Counted from the first letter of the stretch, positions 10,346 through 19,032 are shown. The stretch: DNA of 64,000 nt from Rhodococcus pseudokoreensis (GCF_017068395.1 NZ_CP070619.1:5270001-5334000); one strand, 5' to 3'. The notes: generated by a model not told the origin, from the sequence alone. Made by a program: numbers and translations.

Positions 10346-10374
10346 ACAGTACACAGGCGTTGCGGGTTTGTCTC
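10346..10374 (-). promoter_or_regulatory. Putative gcv operon promoter; rest of the gcv-lipA gap
   Basis: On the minus strand GAGACA (10374-10369), a 17-bp spacer and TACTGT (10351-10346) form a plausible housekeeping promoter about 35 bases before the first aptamer. The remainder of the 300-base divergent gap to lipA (10375-10612) contains no gene that I can support; it must hold the lipA promoter, which I could not pin down. Confidence 0.5.
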
Positions 10375-10612
10375 CCCCGGATTCCTTCGCGGTCGCCAAG
10401 CGGCGACGATCTTGCCAAAACGCCTCGTCATTTGGCATCCTCGACTGATCCTCGCTCGGACGTGACCGCACACGCCGATCGATGAGAGCCCAGACAGCCT
10501 CGAGTGCAACGGTTGTCGTCGTGTGCTCGCCTTCCCCTTCACTTTCCCCCGTGCCGCGCTGCCGGGGGTCGTCGCATACCGATCGGTCTCGTCCGGTCGT
10601 AGGAGTTCCTCC

Positions 10613-11584
10613 ATGACTACAACCTCTGAAACATCTCCGGCCGCCCCGGCACCATCCCCCGTCGCTCCGCTCGCCCCGGCAGGCAGGCGCCTGCTCCGCC
10701 TCGAAGTCCGCAACGCCCAGACGCCGGTCGAACGCAAACCGTCGTGGATGAAGGTGCAGATGCGGACCGGTCCCGAATACCGGGACCTCGCCGCCCTCGT
10801 CGAGCGCGAGAACCTGAACACCGTGTGTCAGGAAGCCGGATGTCCCAACATCTTCGAATGCTGGGAGGACCGCGAGGCCACGTTCCTCATCGGCGGCAGC
10901 CAGTGCACCCGGCGGTGCGATTTCTGCCAGATCGACACCGGACGTCCCGCGGCCCTCGATCGGGGGGAACCCCGGCGGGTCGCGGAATCGGTGCAGACCA
11001 TGGGCCTCCGGTACGCCACTGTCACGGGTGTGGCACGTGACGATCTGCCCGACGGCGGCGCCTGGCTGTACGCCGAGACGGTCCGGCAGATTCACGAACT
11101 GTGCCCGGGCACCGGCGTCGAACTGCTGATCCCGGATTTCAATGCCGACGCCGCACAGTTGCGCGAAGTGTTCGACACCCGGCCGGAGGTACTGGCGCAC
11201 AATGTGGAGACCGTTCCCCGGATCTTCCGTCGCATCCGGCCGGCGTTCACCTACGAGCGTTCCCTCGACGTGATCACGCGCGCGCGGGAGGACGGTCTGA
11301 TCACCAAGTCGAACCTGATCCTCGGGATGGGGGAGACCACGGACGAGGTGATCCAGGCACTCCGGGACCTGCACGACGCCGGTTGCCAGTTGATCACGAT
11401 CACGCAGTACCTGCGGCCCTCGGCCCGGCATCATCCGGTGGAGCGGTGGGCGAAACCGGAGGAGTTCGTGATGCTCGACGGGGTGGCCCGCGAGATCGGA
11501 TTCCTCGGCGTCCTGTCCGGACCCCTCGTCCGGTCGTCCTACCGGGCGGGCCGCCTGCACGCACAAGCCGTCGCCGCTCTCTGA
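10613..11584 (+). CDS. lipA: Lipoyl synthase
   Basis: The 323-residue radical-SAM enzyme inserts two sulfurs into octanoyl chains bound to lipoyl domains such as GcvH. The auxiliary cluster cysteines are Cys72, Cys77 and Cys83 ([12 protein letters not shown]) and the radical-SAM cluster is held by Cys98, Cys102 and Cys105 (CTRRCDFC). The C-terminus has the family motif ending [11 protein letters not shown]. The ATG at 10613 has AGGAG seven bases upstream; the open frame extends a further 30 codons upstream but without a ribosome site. It is divergent from the gcv operon and followed after 34 bp by a lipoamide dehydrogenase gene. Confidence 0.96.
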   Translation: MTTTSETSPAAPAPSPVAPLAPAGRRLLRLEVRNAQTPVERKPSWMKVQMRTGPEYRDLAALVERENLNTVCQEAGCPNIFECWEDREATFLIGGSQCTRRCDFCQIDTGRPAALDRGEPRRVAESVQTMGLRYATVTGVARDDLPDGGAWLYAETVRQIHELCPGTGVELLIPDFNADAAQLREVFDTRPEVLAHNVETVPRIFRRIRPAFTYERSLDVITRAREDGLITKSNLILGMGETTDEVIQALRDLHDAGCQLITITQYLRPSARHHPVERWAKPEEFVMLDGVAREIGFLGVLSGPLVRSSYRAGRLHAQAVAAL

Positions 11585-11618
11585 TTTTCTTCCACTTCCG
11601 TTCCAGCAAGGAGTTCCC

Positions 11619-12989
11619 ATGTCCCGATCTGCAGATGTCGTCATCCTCGGTGGCGGTTCCGGCGGCTACGCGGCCGCGATCCGCTCGGCCGAACTGGGCC
11701 GTTCGGTCATTCTGATAGAAGAGAACGAACTCGGCGGCACCTGCCTGCACCAGGGGTGCATCCCGACCAAGGCGCTGCTGCATTCCGCCGAGGTCGCCGA
11801 CAATGCCCGCACGGCCGCACAGTTCGGGGTCGACGTCACGTTCGGCGGCGTCGACCTCGAGAAGGTGCTGAGCTACCAGAACACCATCGTCACCCGCCTG
11901 CACAAGGGCCTGCAGGGCCTCGTCGACTCCCACGGCATCACCGTCGTCAACGGCCGCGGGCGGCTGGTGGGGCCCAACGGTATCGAGGTCGACGGCGAGC
12001 TGATCACCGGTGCGGCCGTCGTTCTGGCGACGGGCTCGTCCCCGAAGACGTTGCCGGGCATCAGCATCGGCGGCAGGGTCGTCACCAGCGACCAGGCGCT
12101 GGTGCTGCCGACGGTGCCGAAGAAGGCGATCATCCTCGGCGGCGGCGTCATCGGCGTCGAATTCGCCAGTGTGTGGGCGTCGTTCGGTGCGTCGGTGACG
12201 ATCGTCGAGGCGATGCCGAGGCTGGTCCCGAACGAGGACGAGACGGTCTCCAAGTACCTCGAGCGGGCGTTCCGTCGCCGCAAGATCGCCGCGAAGACCG
12301 GGGTACGGGTCACCGAGGTGGCGCAGGACGAGGACGCGGTGACCGTCACCCTCGACTCCGGCGACGTGCTCGACGCCGACGTCGTGCTGGTCGCGGTGGG
12401 ACGCGGCCCGAACACCGCCTCGATGGGATACGAGGAGACCGGCGTGGTCCTCGACCGGGGATTCGTGGTCACCAGCGACCGGCTGCGTACCACCGTGCCG
12501 AACGTCTACGCGGTCGGCGACATCGTGCCCGGACTCCAGCTCGCGCACCGCGGCTTCCAGCAGGGCATCTTCGTGGCGGAGGAGATCGCCGGGCTCCGTC
12601 CGGACGTCATCGACGAGACCGGCATTCCCCGCGTCACGTACTCCCACCCCGAGGTCGCGTCGGTCGGGTTGACCGAGACCGCGGCGCGGGAGAAGTTCGG
12701 CGAAGACATCCGGACGGTCGTCTACGACCTAGCCGGCAACGGCAAGAGTCAGATCCTCAAGACGTCGGGGGCGGTCAAACTCGTCGTGGCGCCGGACGGC
12801 GTCGTGGTCGGCGTGCACATGGTCGGCGACCGCGTCGGCGAACTGATCGGCGAGGCACAGCTGCTGTACAACTTCGAGGTCGACGCCGCCCAGGCCGCGA
12901 AGTTCGTGCACGCCCACCCCACCCAGGGCGAGGCCCTCGGCGAGGCACTGCTGGCGGTGGCAGGCAAACCTCTCCACGTGCACGCCTAG
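11619..12989 (+). CDS. lpdA: Dihydrolipoyl dehydrogenase (E3 / L protein)
   Basis: This 456-residue FAD disulfide oxidoreductase reoxidises dihydrolipoyl groups with NAD+. It shows the FAD-binding GGGSGGYAAA (11-20), redox-active Cys42 and Cys47 in GGTCLHQGCIPTK, the NAD-binding GGGVIGVEFASVW, and the C-terminal catalytic His433 with Glu438 in HAHPTQGEALGE. AAGGAG precedes the ATG. Because it sits with lipA beside the gcv operon it is the likely L protein of the glycine cleavage system, though it could also serve 2-oxoacid dehydrogenases. Confidence 0.93.
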   Translation: MSRSADVVILGGGSGGYAAAIRSAELGRSVILIEENELGGTCLHQGCIPTKALLHSAEVADNARTAAQFGVDVTFGGVDLEKVLSYQNTIVTRLHKGLQGLVDSHGITVVNGRGRLVGPNGIEVDGELITGAAVVLATGSSPKTLPGISIGGRVVTSDQALVLPTVPKKAIILGGGVIGVEFASVWASFGASVTIVEAMPRLVPNEDETVSKYLERAFRRRKIAAKTGVRVTEVAQDEDAVTVTLDSGDVLDADVVLVAVGRGPNTASMGYEETGVVLDRGFVVTSDRLRTTVPNVYAVGDIVPGLQLAHRGFQQGIFVAEEIAGLRPDVIDETGIPRVTYSHPEVASVGLTETAAREKFGEDIRTVVYDLAGNGKSQILKTSGAVKLVVAPDGVVVGVHMVGDRVGELIGEAQLLYNFEVDAAQAAKFVHAHPTQGEALGEALLAVAGKPLHVHA

Positions 12990-12999
12990 GCCCTCCGGG

Positions 13000-13045
13000 C
13001 CCGTGAGTGGTTAACGAGTCTCTGCACTCGTCAACCGCTCACGGG
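13000..13045. terminator. Hairpin between lpdA and an MFS gene, containing a stop codon
   Basis: The arms 13000-13019 and 13025-13045 form a near-perfect inverted repeat (CCCGTGAGTGGTTAACGAG against CTCGTCAACCGCTCACGGG, two mismatches). The TAA stop of the minus-strand MFS gene (13013-13011) lies inside the left arm, in GTTAAC. It probably terminates both convergent genes. It resembles the hairpins at 14474-14523 and 17648-17699. Confidence 0.65.
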
Positions 13046-14363
13046 TGGCGGAGCCGCCGGTCTTCTCGAACCGTAGCCGCGACACGGCGATTCCGGCGAG
13101 GGCGAAGGATGCGGCGACGAGGATGTACAGCTGCGTGGGCGACCAGTCGCGGTCGAGGAGGGCGCCCGCGACGATCGGGGACGCGATGGCGCCGACGCGT
13201 CCGATGCCGATGCCCCAGCCGACTCCGGTGGCGCGGACGGCCGGCGAGTAGACCGACGGGGTGATCGCATACAGCCCGGCGATGCAGCCGTTGGCGAAGA
13301 CGCCGATGAGGGCGCCGAGTCCGAACGCGACGACGATGGATGCGGTGGCGGGGACGAAGACGACGAGGAGCACGCCCGCGATCGCCAGGTATGCGATGAG
13401 CACCCGCTTCAGGGCGAACCTGGCGGACAGTGCGCCGAGCAGGGTGGCGCCGAAGATGCCACCGAGGTTGAGGAGCACACCGCCGGTGACGCCCTGGTTC
13501 GCGGACATGCCCGCCTCGACCAGCAGTTTCGGGGTCCAGCTGGTGACGAAGTAGAAGCCGAACATCGCCATGAAGAACGCGAACCACACCAGCAGGGTGC
13601 TGCGGCGCCGCTCCGGGGAGAGGAGCACGCGCACCGCGAATCCGGCGTCCGCAGCGGCGGCGGCGCGCGGTGCGGGCAGTTCGTCGAGGGGCGGCTGTCC
13701 GGCCCGTCGCGCGAACGCGTTGATCCGGTCGAGGGCGTTGGCCGGGCGACGGACGAGCAGGAAGTCGATCGATTCGGGGAGCCGGGCGTAGACGACGGGG
13801 ATGATCACGGCCGTGCACAGACCGCCGAACAGGAACACCGAGCGCCAGCCGAGCGAGTTCTGCAGCACGACGGCGATGATGCCGCCGAGGGTGGCGCCGA
13901 CGGCGTACCCGGTGGAATTGAGACTCACGGCCAGCCCGCGCCAGCGGTTCGACGCGTACTCACTGGCAATGACGTTGCTGCTGGCGAGGATTCCGCCGAT
14001 ACCGACGCCGGTGAGCGCGCGGAGCAGACCGAGTTGCAGCGCGTTCTGGCTGACCGCCGACAACAGCATGCCGGACGACGCCAGCGCCAGGCACAGCAGG
14101 ATCATGGCGCGGCGACCGATGGTGTCTGCCCACGGCGCCAGGAACAGCGACCCCGCGGCCATGCCGAACAGTCCGGCGCTGAGCAGGAGGCCGACGACGG
14201 AGCCGGACAGATCCCACTCCTGCGACACCGACTGTGCGGTGAACGCCATGACGAGGACGTCGAAGCCGTCGAGCACGTTGAGTAGACCGCAGATGGCGAT
14301 GGCGCCCCATTGGTAGCGCGTCATCGGACTGCTGTCGATGCGTTCGCGTAGGTCGAATTGCAT
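13011..14363 (-). CDS. MFS transporter, aromatic acid:H+ symporter type
   Basis: The 450-residue membrane protein has twelve predicted hydrophobic segments and a cytoplasmic loop near the middle. The first membrane segment carries GLLNVLDGFDVLVMAF, whose D-G-[FY]-D signature is typical of the aromatic acid:H+ symporter (AAHS) family (PcaK, BenK, MhpT). Motif A-like WADTIGRRAM follows TM2 and a second copy near LSARFALKRV is degenerate. It is monocistronic, between two hairpins, with no catabolic gene beside it that reveals the substrate. Uptake of an aromatic or related carboxylate is family-based inference. Confidence 0.8.
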   Translation of the reverse strand: MQFDLRERIDSSPMTRYQWGAIAICGLLNVLDGFDVLVMAFTAQSVSQEWDLSGSVVGLLLSAGLFGMAAGSLFLAPWADTIGRRAMILLCLALASSGMLLSAVSQNALQLGLLRALTGVGIGGILASSNVIASEYASNRWRGLAVSLNSTGYAVGATLGGIIAVVLQNSLGWRSVFLFGGLCTAVIIPVVYARLPESIDFLLVRRPANALDRINAFARRAGQPPLDELPAPRAAAAADAGFAVRVLLSPERRRSTLLVWFAFFMAMFGFYFVTSWTPKLLVEAGMSANQGVTGGVLLNLGGIFGATLLGALSARFALKRVLIAYLAIAGVLLVVFVPATASIVVAFGLGALIGVFANGCIAGLYAITPSVYSPAVRATGVGWGIGIGRVGAIASPIVAGALLDRDWSPTQLYILVAASFALAGIAVSRLRFEKTGGSATRERLTSAETR

Positions 14364-14473
14364 GCGCGGGACCTGCTCTTCCTCGGAGATGGCCTGTGAT
14401 GTGGCTCACGACTCACCTACCGTGGCGGACAGGTCACCCGTTTCCAACTCCGATTCCGAATGTCGGAAGGCTC

Positions 14474-14523
14474 CGCCCGTGAGTACTTGTTAACCGCCGG
14501 CGGTTAACAAGTACTCACGGGCG
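14474..14523. terminator. Perfect 50-bp palindrome at the end of the ethA-like gene
   Basis: Bases 14474-14498 are exactly complementary to 14523-14499, giving 25-bp arms with no spacer (CGCCCGTGAGTACTTGTTAA..., centre GCC/GGC). The TAA stop of the minus-strand monooxygenase gene (14506-14504) is inside the right arm. It can form a very stable RNA hairpin and probably terminates that gene. It shares GTGAGT and GTTAAC with the hairpin at 13000-13045. Confidence 0.7.
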
Positions 14524-16009
14524 CGAAGCGCATAGCGTCGTCGACGATCTTGCCGTGCCGCAGTGTGACCAGGTCGCGGAAGTAGTTCATCCGCAGCCGC
14601 CACGGTGCCTTCGAGCCCTGCTTGGGGAACGACTCCACCGACCGCAGCACGTAGCCGGCGGCGAAGTCGAGGAACGGCTCCTCGTCGACCTCACTGTCCC
14701 GCTCCGGGGAGCATTGTGCGAATCCGTTCGCGTCCATGTGCGCGAGCAGTCGGCAGACGTATTCGCACACCAGGTCGGCCTTCAGCGTCCAGGACGCGTT
14801 GGTGTAGCCGATGACGAACGCGAAGTTGGGTACCCCGCTGAGCATCATCCCCTTGTACGCCATGGTCTCGGTGAGGTCGATGTCGTGGCCGTCGACGGCG
14901 AGTGTCATCCCGCCGAACGCGAGCAGGTTCAAACCCGTTGCGGTGACGACGACGTCGGCGCGCAGCTCGTCGCCGGACTTCAGCGTGATCCCGGTTTCGG
15001 TGAAGGTGTCGATGTGATCGGTCACGATCGACACTTCGTCGTTGCGGATGGAGCGGAACAGATCCCCGTTGGGCACGAGGCACAGTCGCTGATCCCACGG
15101 GTTGTACCGGGGCGTGAAGTGCTTGTCGATGTCGTAGCCCTTCGGCAGCCACTTCTCCTGTAGTTGCCGGATGCGGCCCTTCATGAATTCCGGGTACCGC
15201 TGGCACAGTTGGTAGATCGCCGTCGCCACCGACGCGTTCTTGAGTCGTGTCAGCGCGTAGGCGAGCCGCGTGGGCAGGTGGCGCCGCAACTTGTTGGCCA
15301 GCTTGTCCTTGGCAGGCATCGAGATGATGTACGTGGGTGAGCGCTGCAGCATGGTCACGTGCGCCGCCTCGGCGGCCATCGAGGGTGCCAGCGTCACCGC
15401 GGTGGCCCCGCTGCCGATGATGACCACCCGCTTACCCGCGTAGTCGAGGTCCTCGGGCCACGTCTGCGGGTGCACGACCTGCCCGGCGAAGCGGTCGATG
15501 CCCGGGAACTCGGGGGTGTAGCCCTCGTCATAGCGGTAGTACCCGCTGCAGGACATCAGGAAATCTGCGGTGAACCGGACCGTCTCACCGGTGTCGGTGC
15601 GCTCGGCGTCGATCGTCCAACAGGCGTCCGGGGTCGACCACTCGGCGCGAACGACCCTGTGCCGGAACCGGATGTTCCGGTCGATCCCGTGCTCGGCCGC
15701 CGTGTCCTTGACGTACTCGAGGATCGCGGGACCGTCGGCGATCGACTTGTCGTTCTCCCACGGCCGGAAGCGGTAGCCCAGCGTGTACATGTCGGAATCG
15801 GACCGAATGCCGGGGTAGCGGAACAGGTCCCACGTGCCGCCGATCGACTCGCGGCTCTCCAGGATCGCGTAGGTCCGGCCGGGGAAGCTGTCCTGCAGGT
15901 GGTACGCGGCACCGATCCCGGACAGTCCGGCCCCGATGATCAGCACGTCGAGATGTTCGACGGGAGCCTTCGCGCCGGTGGTGTCGGCGGCGGTATCGGT
16001 GTGTGACAT
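14504..16009 (-). CDS. ethA: EthA-like Baeyer-Villiger flavin monooxygenase
   Basis: The 501-residue protein reads like mycobacterial EthA along its length: FAD-binding GAGLSG (27-32), GGTWDLFRYPGIRSDSDMYT (58-77), the Baeyer-Villiger fingerprint variant FAGQVVHPQTWP (174-185), NADPH-binding GSGATA (199-204) and HFTPRYNPWDQRLCLVPNGD. Such enzymes insert oxygen next to a ketone, or oxidise thioamides and sulfides, with NADPH and O2. I chose ATG 16009 because GAGAG lies five to six bases upstream; a GTG at 16015 is possible. It is downstream of an SDR gene (30 bp gap), so an alcohol-to-ketone-to-ester sequence is plausible. The natural substrate is unknown. Confidence 0.9.
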   Translation of the reverse strand: MSHTDTAADTTGAKAPVEHLDVLIIGAGLSGIGAAYHLQDSFPGRTYAILESRESIGGTWDLFRYPGIRSDSDMYTLGYRFRPWENDKSIADGPAILEYVKDTAAEHGIDRNIRFRHRVVRAEWSTPDACWTIDAERTDTGETVRFTADFLMSCSGYYRYDEGYTPEFPGIDRFAGQVVHPQTWPEDLDYAGKRVVIIGSGATAVTLAPSMAAEAAHVTMLQRSPTYIISMPAKDKLANKLRRHLPTRLAYALTRLKNASVATAIYQLCQRYPEFMKGRIRQLQEKWLPKGYDIDKHFTPRYNPWDQRLCLVPNGDLFRSIRNDEVSIVTDHIDTFTETGITLKSGDELRADVVVTATGLNLLAFGGMTLAVDGHDIDLTETMAYKGMMLSGVPNFAFVIGYTNASWTLKADLVCEYVCRLLAHMDANGFAQCSPERDSEVDEEPFLDFAAGYVLRSVESFPKQGSKAPWRLRMNYFRDLVTLRHGKIVDDAMRFAPVSTC

Positions 16010-16039
16010 GGACACTCTCTCGCTGGGTGGGACGGGTGG

Positions 16040-16933
16040 CTATTTCGGGTCGACGGCGACGTCGTCGAGAGCGACATTACGTGCGCTGGTGGAGCGGCCG
16101 AGTTTCACGACCTCCTCGTCCATCAGCGGAAGGATCCGGGGGACCGGGGGGAGCAGGGTGCGATCCCCGATCCGCGACGTCACCACCGCCTTCAGCCAGG
16201 CGAAGATCCCGACCCACCGCGGCACGTAGACCCGGCGCTTGCGTCCCGTAAGGCCGTCGACGAACGCGGCGGCGCACGCGTCGACCGAGGTCGTCTTGCC
16301 GAGCGGTCCCGGCAGAGCGGCGAGGAATTGGTTGAACGAGGCGAGGTCGTCTTTCGCGTCCTGCACGAGCGGGGTGTCGATCCACGACATGTGGGCCGAA
16401 CCGACGGCCACGCCGCGGTGCGCGACCTCGAGACGGAGGGCGTTGGCGAAATGTTCGACCCCGGCCTTGCTGGCGTTGTAGGCGGTGAGACCGGCTGCGG
16501 GTGCGAACGCGGCGAGTGACGAGACGACCAGGATGTAGCCCTTCCGCTCGATCACGGACGGTAGCGCGGCCCGGACGGTGTGGAAGACGCCGAGGATGTT
16601 GATGTCGATGACCCGCTTGAACGTGGCGGGATCGACCTGCATCACCGAGCCGAAGCTGGCGATGCCGGCGTTCGCGAGAACGAAGTCGATGCCCCCGAAC
16701 TTCGCGACTCCGGAGTTGACGGCCTTCTGCATGGCGGGCAGATCGCAGACGTCCGCGGCCACGGCGAGCGCGACGTCGTCACCGAGTTCGGTCGCGAGGG
16801 CCTTCAGCGGTTCGGCGTCCAGATCGATCAGGATCAGTTTGACGCCCTTGCGGGCAAGGGCGCGGGACGTTTCGGCTCCGATACCCCGAGCGGCCCCGGT
16901 GACGAGCGCGACTTTGTTCCTGAGCGTGGGCAT
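16040..16933 (-). CDS. Short-chain dehydrogenase/reductase
   Basis: This 297-residue classical SDR has the cofactor motif TGAARGIG (12-19), the NAG motif (88-90), the catalytic Ser139 region and YNASK with Tyr152 and Lys156. The C-terminal tail is longer than in a minimal SDR and has hydrophobic stretches (PRWVGIFAWLKAVV), as in SDRs found beside Baeyer-Villiger monooxygenases. The ATG at 16933 has AGGAG five bases upstream. It heads a two-gene operon with the EthA-like monooxygenase and is divergent from a TetR regulator. Oxidation of a secondary alcohol to the ketone used by the monooxygenase is inferred. Confidence 0.85.
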   Translation of the reverse strand: MPTLRNKVALVTGAARGIGAETSRALARKGVKLILIDLDAEPLKALATELGDDVALAVAADVCDLPAMQKAVNSGVAKFGGIDFVLANAGIASFGSVMQVDPATFKRVIDINILGVFHTVRAALPSVIERKGYILVVSSLAAFAPAAGLTAYNASKAGVEHFANALRLEVAHRGVAVGSAHMSWIDTPLVQDAKDDLASFNQFLAALPGPLGKTTSVDACAAAFVDGLTGRKRRVYVPRWVGIFAWLKAVVTSRIGDRTLLPPVPRILPLMDEEVVKLGRSTSARNVALDDVAVDPK

Positions 16934-16955
16934 GCGATCTCCTGGCGTGTGATCT

Positions 16956-16999
16956 GGCACCGTTCAGTGTCAGTTTGTATCTGGAACTGTGCGGTGTCA
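16956..16999. promoter_or_regulatory. Candidate TetR operators and tetR promoter
   Basis: Two imperfect dyads occur between the divergent SDR and tetR genes: GGCACCGTTCAGTGTCA (16956-16972) and AACTGTGCGGTGTCA (16985-16999). Both fit CACYG-N2-CRGTGTC loosely. TTGTAT (16975-16980), a 17-bp spacer and CAATAT (16998-17003) could be the tetR promoter, overlapping the dyads, with transcription starting at or near the GTG at 17010 (leaderless). The role is inferred from position. Confidence 0.4.
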
Positions 17000-17009
17000 A
17001 TATTGGGGA

Positions 17010-17657
17010 GTGAGTTCGCCCAGGCTCGACGAGACGGGCCGCACCTACCGTGGTGCGGGCCCTCGCCAACGTCAGGAGGAGCGCCGCGCGCGCCTCGTCG
17101 ACGCCGCCGTCGAGGTGTTCGGGACCAGCGGATACCGGTCCGCGACCGTCGAGAAGATCTGCTCGACCGCCGGGCTCACCAAGCGCTACTTCTACGAGTC
17201 GTTCGACGACAGCGAGGCCTTGCTGCTGGCGGCGTACGCGAGCGTGACCGACCGTCTCCGGGACAGCGTCCTGCGCGGCGCGGGGGACGGGGGCGCCGAT
17301 CTGGACGCCAGGGTGCGCGGCGCGCTGACCGCGTTCTTCCGGTCCGTCGCCGACGACCCGCGGATCCCGCGGATCGCATTCCAGGAGGTCCTCGGCGTCG
17401 GCCCGGAGGTCGACAACGCCTACCGCCGCGTCACCCGGTCGTTCGTGGACGCGGTGCTCGTCGTCATCGGTCCGGCCGTCGACCGCGCCGCGTTCCCGGA
17501 GTTTCACCTCCGCACCCTCGCTACCGGCCTGGTCGGGGCGGTGCTGATGATCGCCCAGCAGTGGGTGCTGTCGGAGAACCGTCAGCCGATCGAGACCGTC
17601 ATCGCCAGCGCGCACACCATTCTCTCGGCCGTCCTGGGTGAACTCGACCCCACGTGA
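17010..17657 (+). CDS. TetR-family transcriptional regulator
   Basis: The 215-residue protein has a TetR N-terminal helix-turn-helix domain: RLVDAAVEVFGTSGYRSATV followed by EKICSTAGLTKRYFYESFDD (about residues 28-70), then a helical ligand domain of ordinary length. I chose GTG 17010 because it may be leaderless; an in-frame GTG at 16989 would add seven residues but would overlap the probable promoter. It is divergent from the SDR-monooxygenase operon and probably represses it and itself through the shared 76-bp gap. The inducer is unknown. Confidence 0.85.
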   Translation: MSSPRLDETGRTYRGAGPRQRQEERRARLVDAAVEVFGTSGYRSATVEKICSTAGLTKRYFYESFDDSEALLLAAYASVTDRLRDSVLRGAGDGGADLDARVRGALTAFFRSVADDPRIPRIAFQEVLGVGPEVDNAYRRVTRSFVDAVLVVIGPAVDRAAFPEFHLRTLATGLVGAVLMIAQQWVLSENRQPIETVIASAHTILSAVLGELDPT

Positions 17658-17699
17658 GTGGCGTCGTGTGCCGGGGCACGCTTTAGCACTCACGTGGGG
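17648..17699. terminator. Hairpin terminator overlapping the tetR stop
   Basis: Perfect 13-bp arms (CCCCACGTGAGTG at 17648-17660 and its complement at 17687-17699) enclose a 26-base loop with a small inner stem (GTGCC/GGCAC). The tetR TGA stop (17655-17657) is inside the left arm. The arms share GTGAGT/ACTCAC with the hairpins at 13.0 and 14.5 kb. Confidence 0.65.
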
Positions 17700-17751
17700 G
17701 AATCCAGGGAAAACCCTGACGCCATCACATATATGTTGTTAAATACCTGAC

Positions 17752-19023
17752 ATGCCCGGTGCTGTGCACTGCCAATCACCTCGGGTCCGCAACACGACGA
17801 TCCGTGGGGTGCTCGTCGCGTTGCTCGGGGTCCTCGCGTTGACCGGTCCGGCGCCGAACGTCGCGCACGCCGCCGGCTACGCGGGCCTCCTCGACATCAC
17901 GCCCGCGAACGCGGCGGCGGAGTCGATCGGCGGGCTCGACCCCCGGCTCCCCACCGACTCCGCCGTACTCGGTGCGGCGCTGGCCGCCGCCCGCGCCGAC
18001 GGTGTCGCGCCGACCAGGTATTCCGCTCTGCTGCAGCAATATTGGCTGGCGCGAGGATCCGAGGCGTCCGGCATCGACCTCGCCGGATGGGATCCGAACG
18101 CCGGGCTGATCGCCAACGCGGAGGTGGTCGACCGGGTCTACGAGAACTACGGCCGGTATCAACTCCAACGAGCCGAGCTCTACTGGTCCGGTATGGCCGG
18201 GCTTGCGGGAGGCTCGTTCGCCGCCGGCTTCTGGGACCTCGACCTCGGCCGGACCGTGCTCGGAGTCGACGCCGTCCACACGCTCGGCAACACCGTCGCG
18301 TCCACGATCCGCGGACTGCCCGGCGAGGCGACGACGCTCCTGCCCCCGGACCCGAGAACTCTCGCCACCGTCGGTCCGGCGATGACGGCGGGCGACCTGG
18401 ACTGGTATCAGAAGCGCCTGCTGATGATGCAGAAACACATCTACTTCGACATGGTGCCGATGCACGAGGCGTACCTGAACGACGGCAGGGGCGCCGTCGA
18501 GGAGATGGCCGCCGCGGGACTGCTCGACGAGAACGCCGAGATCGCCTGGGACGGCATCTTCTCCGGCACCCCGGCGGGATACGCGGACGCCTTGTTCCGG
18601 ATGGCGTCGCGTGAGCAGAATCAGATCATCGCCGACCAGTGGGACGTCACGGCGGCGGCACGCGACGGTGTCGGCCGGGCGCTCACCTACGCCACCACCC
18701 TCGCGGCGCAACCCTCGGTCCCGGGCGCGCGGGCACCGGGACAGGTCGCGCCGATGTCGGTGACGGGCGACGTCAACGGCTCGGACTACCGGCTGCGGAC
18801 ACCCCTGCCCGGTTTCAACTGGGCCGACCGCGAACCGCGCTGGCAGTACATCGTCAGCGACATCGCGTCGTCCTACCAGCGGCTCGCCGAGGGTCGTCCG
18901 GGCGAATTGCGGGCCCTGCTCGCCATCCCGTTCCGCGACTTCGTCGAAAGCCAGCGGGTGCTGCGACGACTGCCCGACCTCGCCCGCGACATGAGCACCG
19001 GCTGGGAGCTGTCCCCGGCGTAG
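17752..19023 (+). CDS. Secreted protein of unknown function
   Basis: I do not recognise this 423-residue protein. It starts with a signal peptide: basic N-region, hydrophobic core GVLVALLGVLALTG (about 19-32) and a likely signal peptidase site after Ala40 (AHA/AG). No lipobox is present, so it should be free extracellular or cell-wall associated. The mature part is rich in acidic and aromatic residues and has no transmembrane segment or repeat I can see. No good ribosome site precedes the ATG; TTAAAT ends seven to eight bases before it, so the transcript may be leaderless. ACATATATGT (17727-17736) upstream is a perfect 10-bp palindrome. It is 97 bp before an MHS transporter gene. Confidence 0.75.
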   Translation: MPGAVHCQSPRVRNTTIRGVLVALLGVLALTGPAPNVAHAAGYAGLLDITPANAAAESIGGLDPRLPTDSAVLGAALAAARADGVAPTRYSALLQQYWLARGSEASGIDLAGWDPNAGLIANAEVVDRVYENYGRYQLQRAELYWSGMAGLAGGSFAAGFWDLDLGRTVLGVDAVHTLGNTVASTIRGLPGEATTLLPPDPRTLATVGPAMTAGDLDWYQKRLLMMQKHIYFDMVPMHEAYLNDGRGAVEEMAAAGLLDENAEIAWDGIFSGTPAGYADALFRMASREQNQIIADQWDVTAAARDGVGRALTYATTLAAQPSVPGARAPGQVAPMSVTGDVNGSDYRLRTPLPGFNWADREPRWQYIVSDIASSYQRLAEGRPGELRALLAIPFRDFVESQRVLRRLPDLARDMSTGWELSPA

Positions 19024-19032
19024 CGCCGGCTT

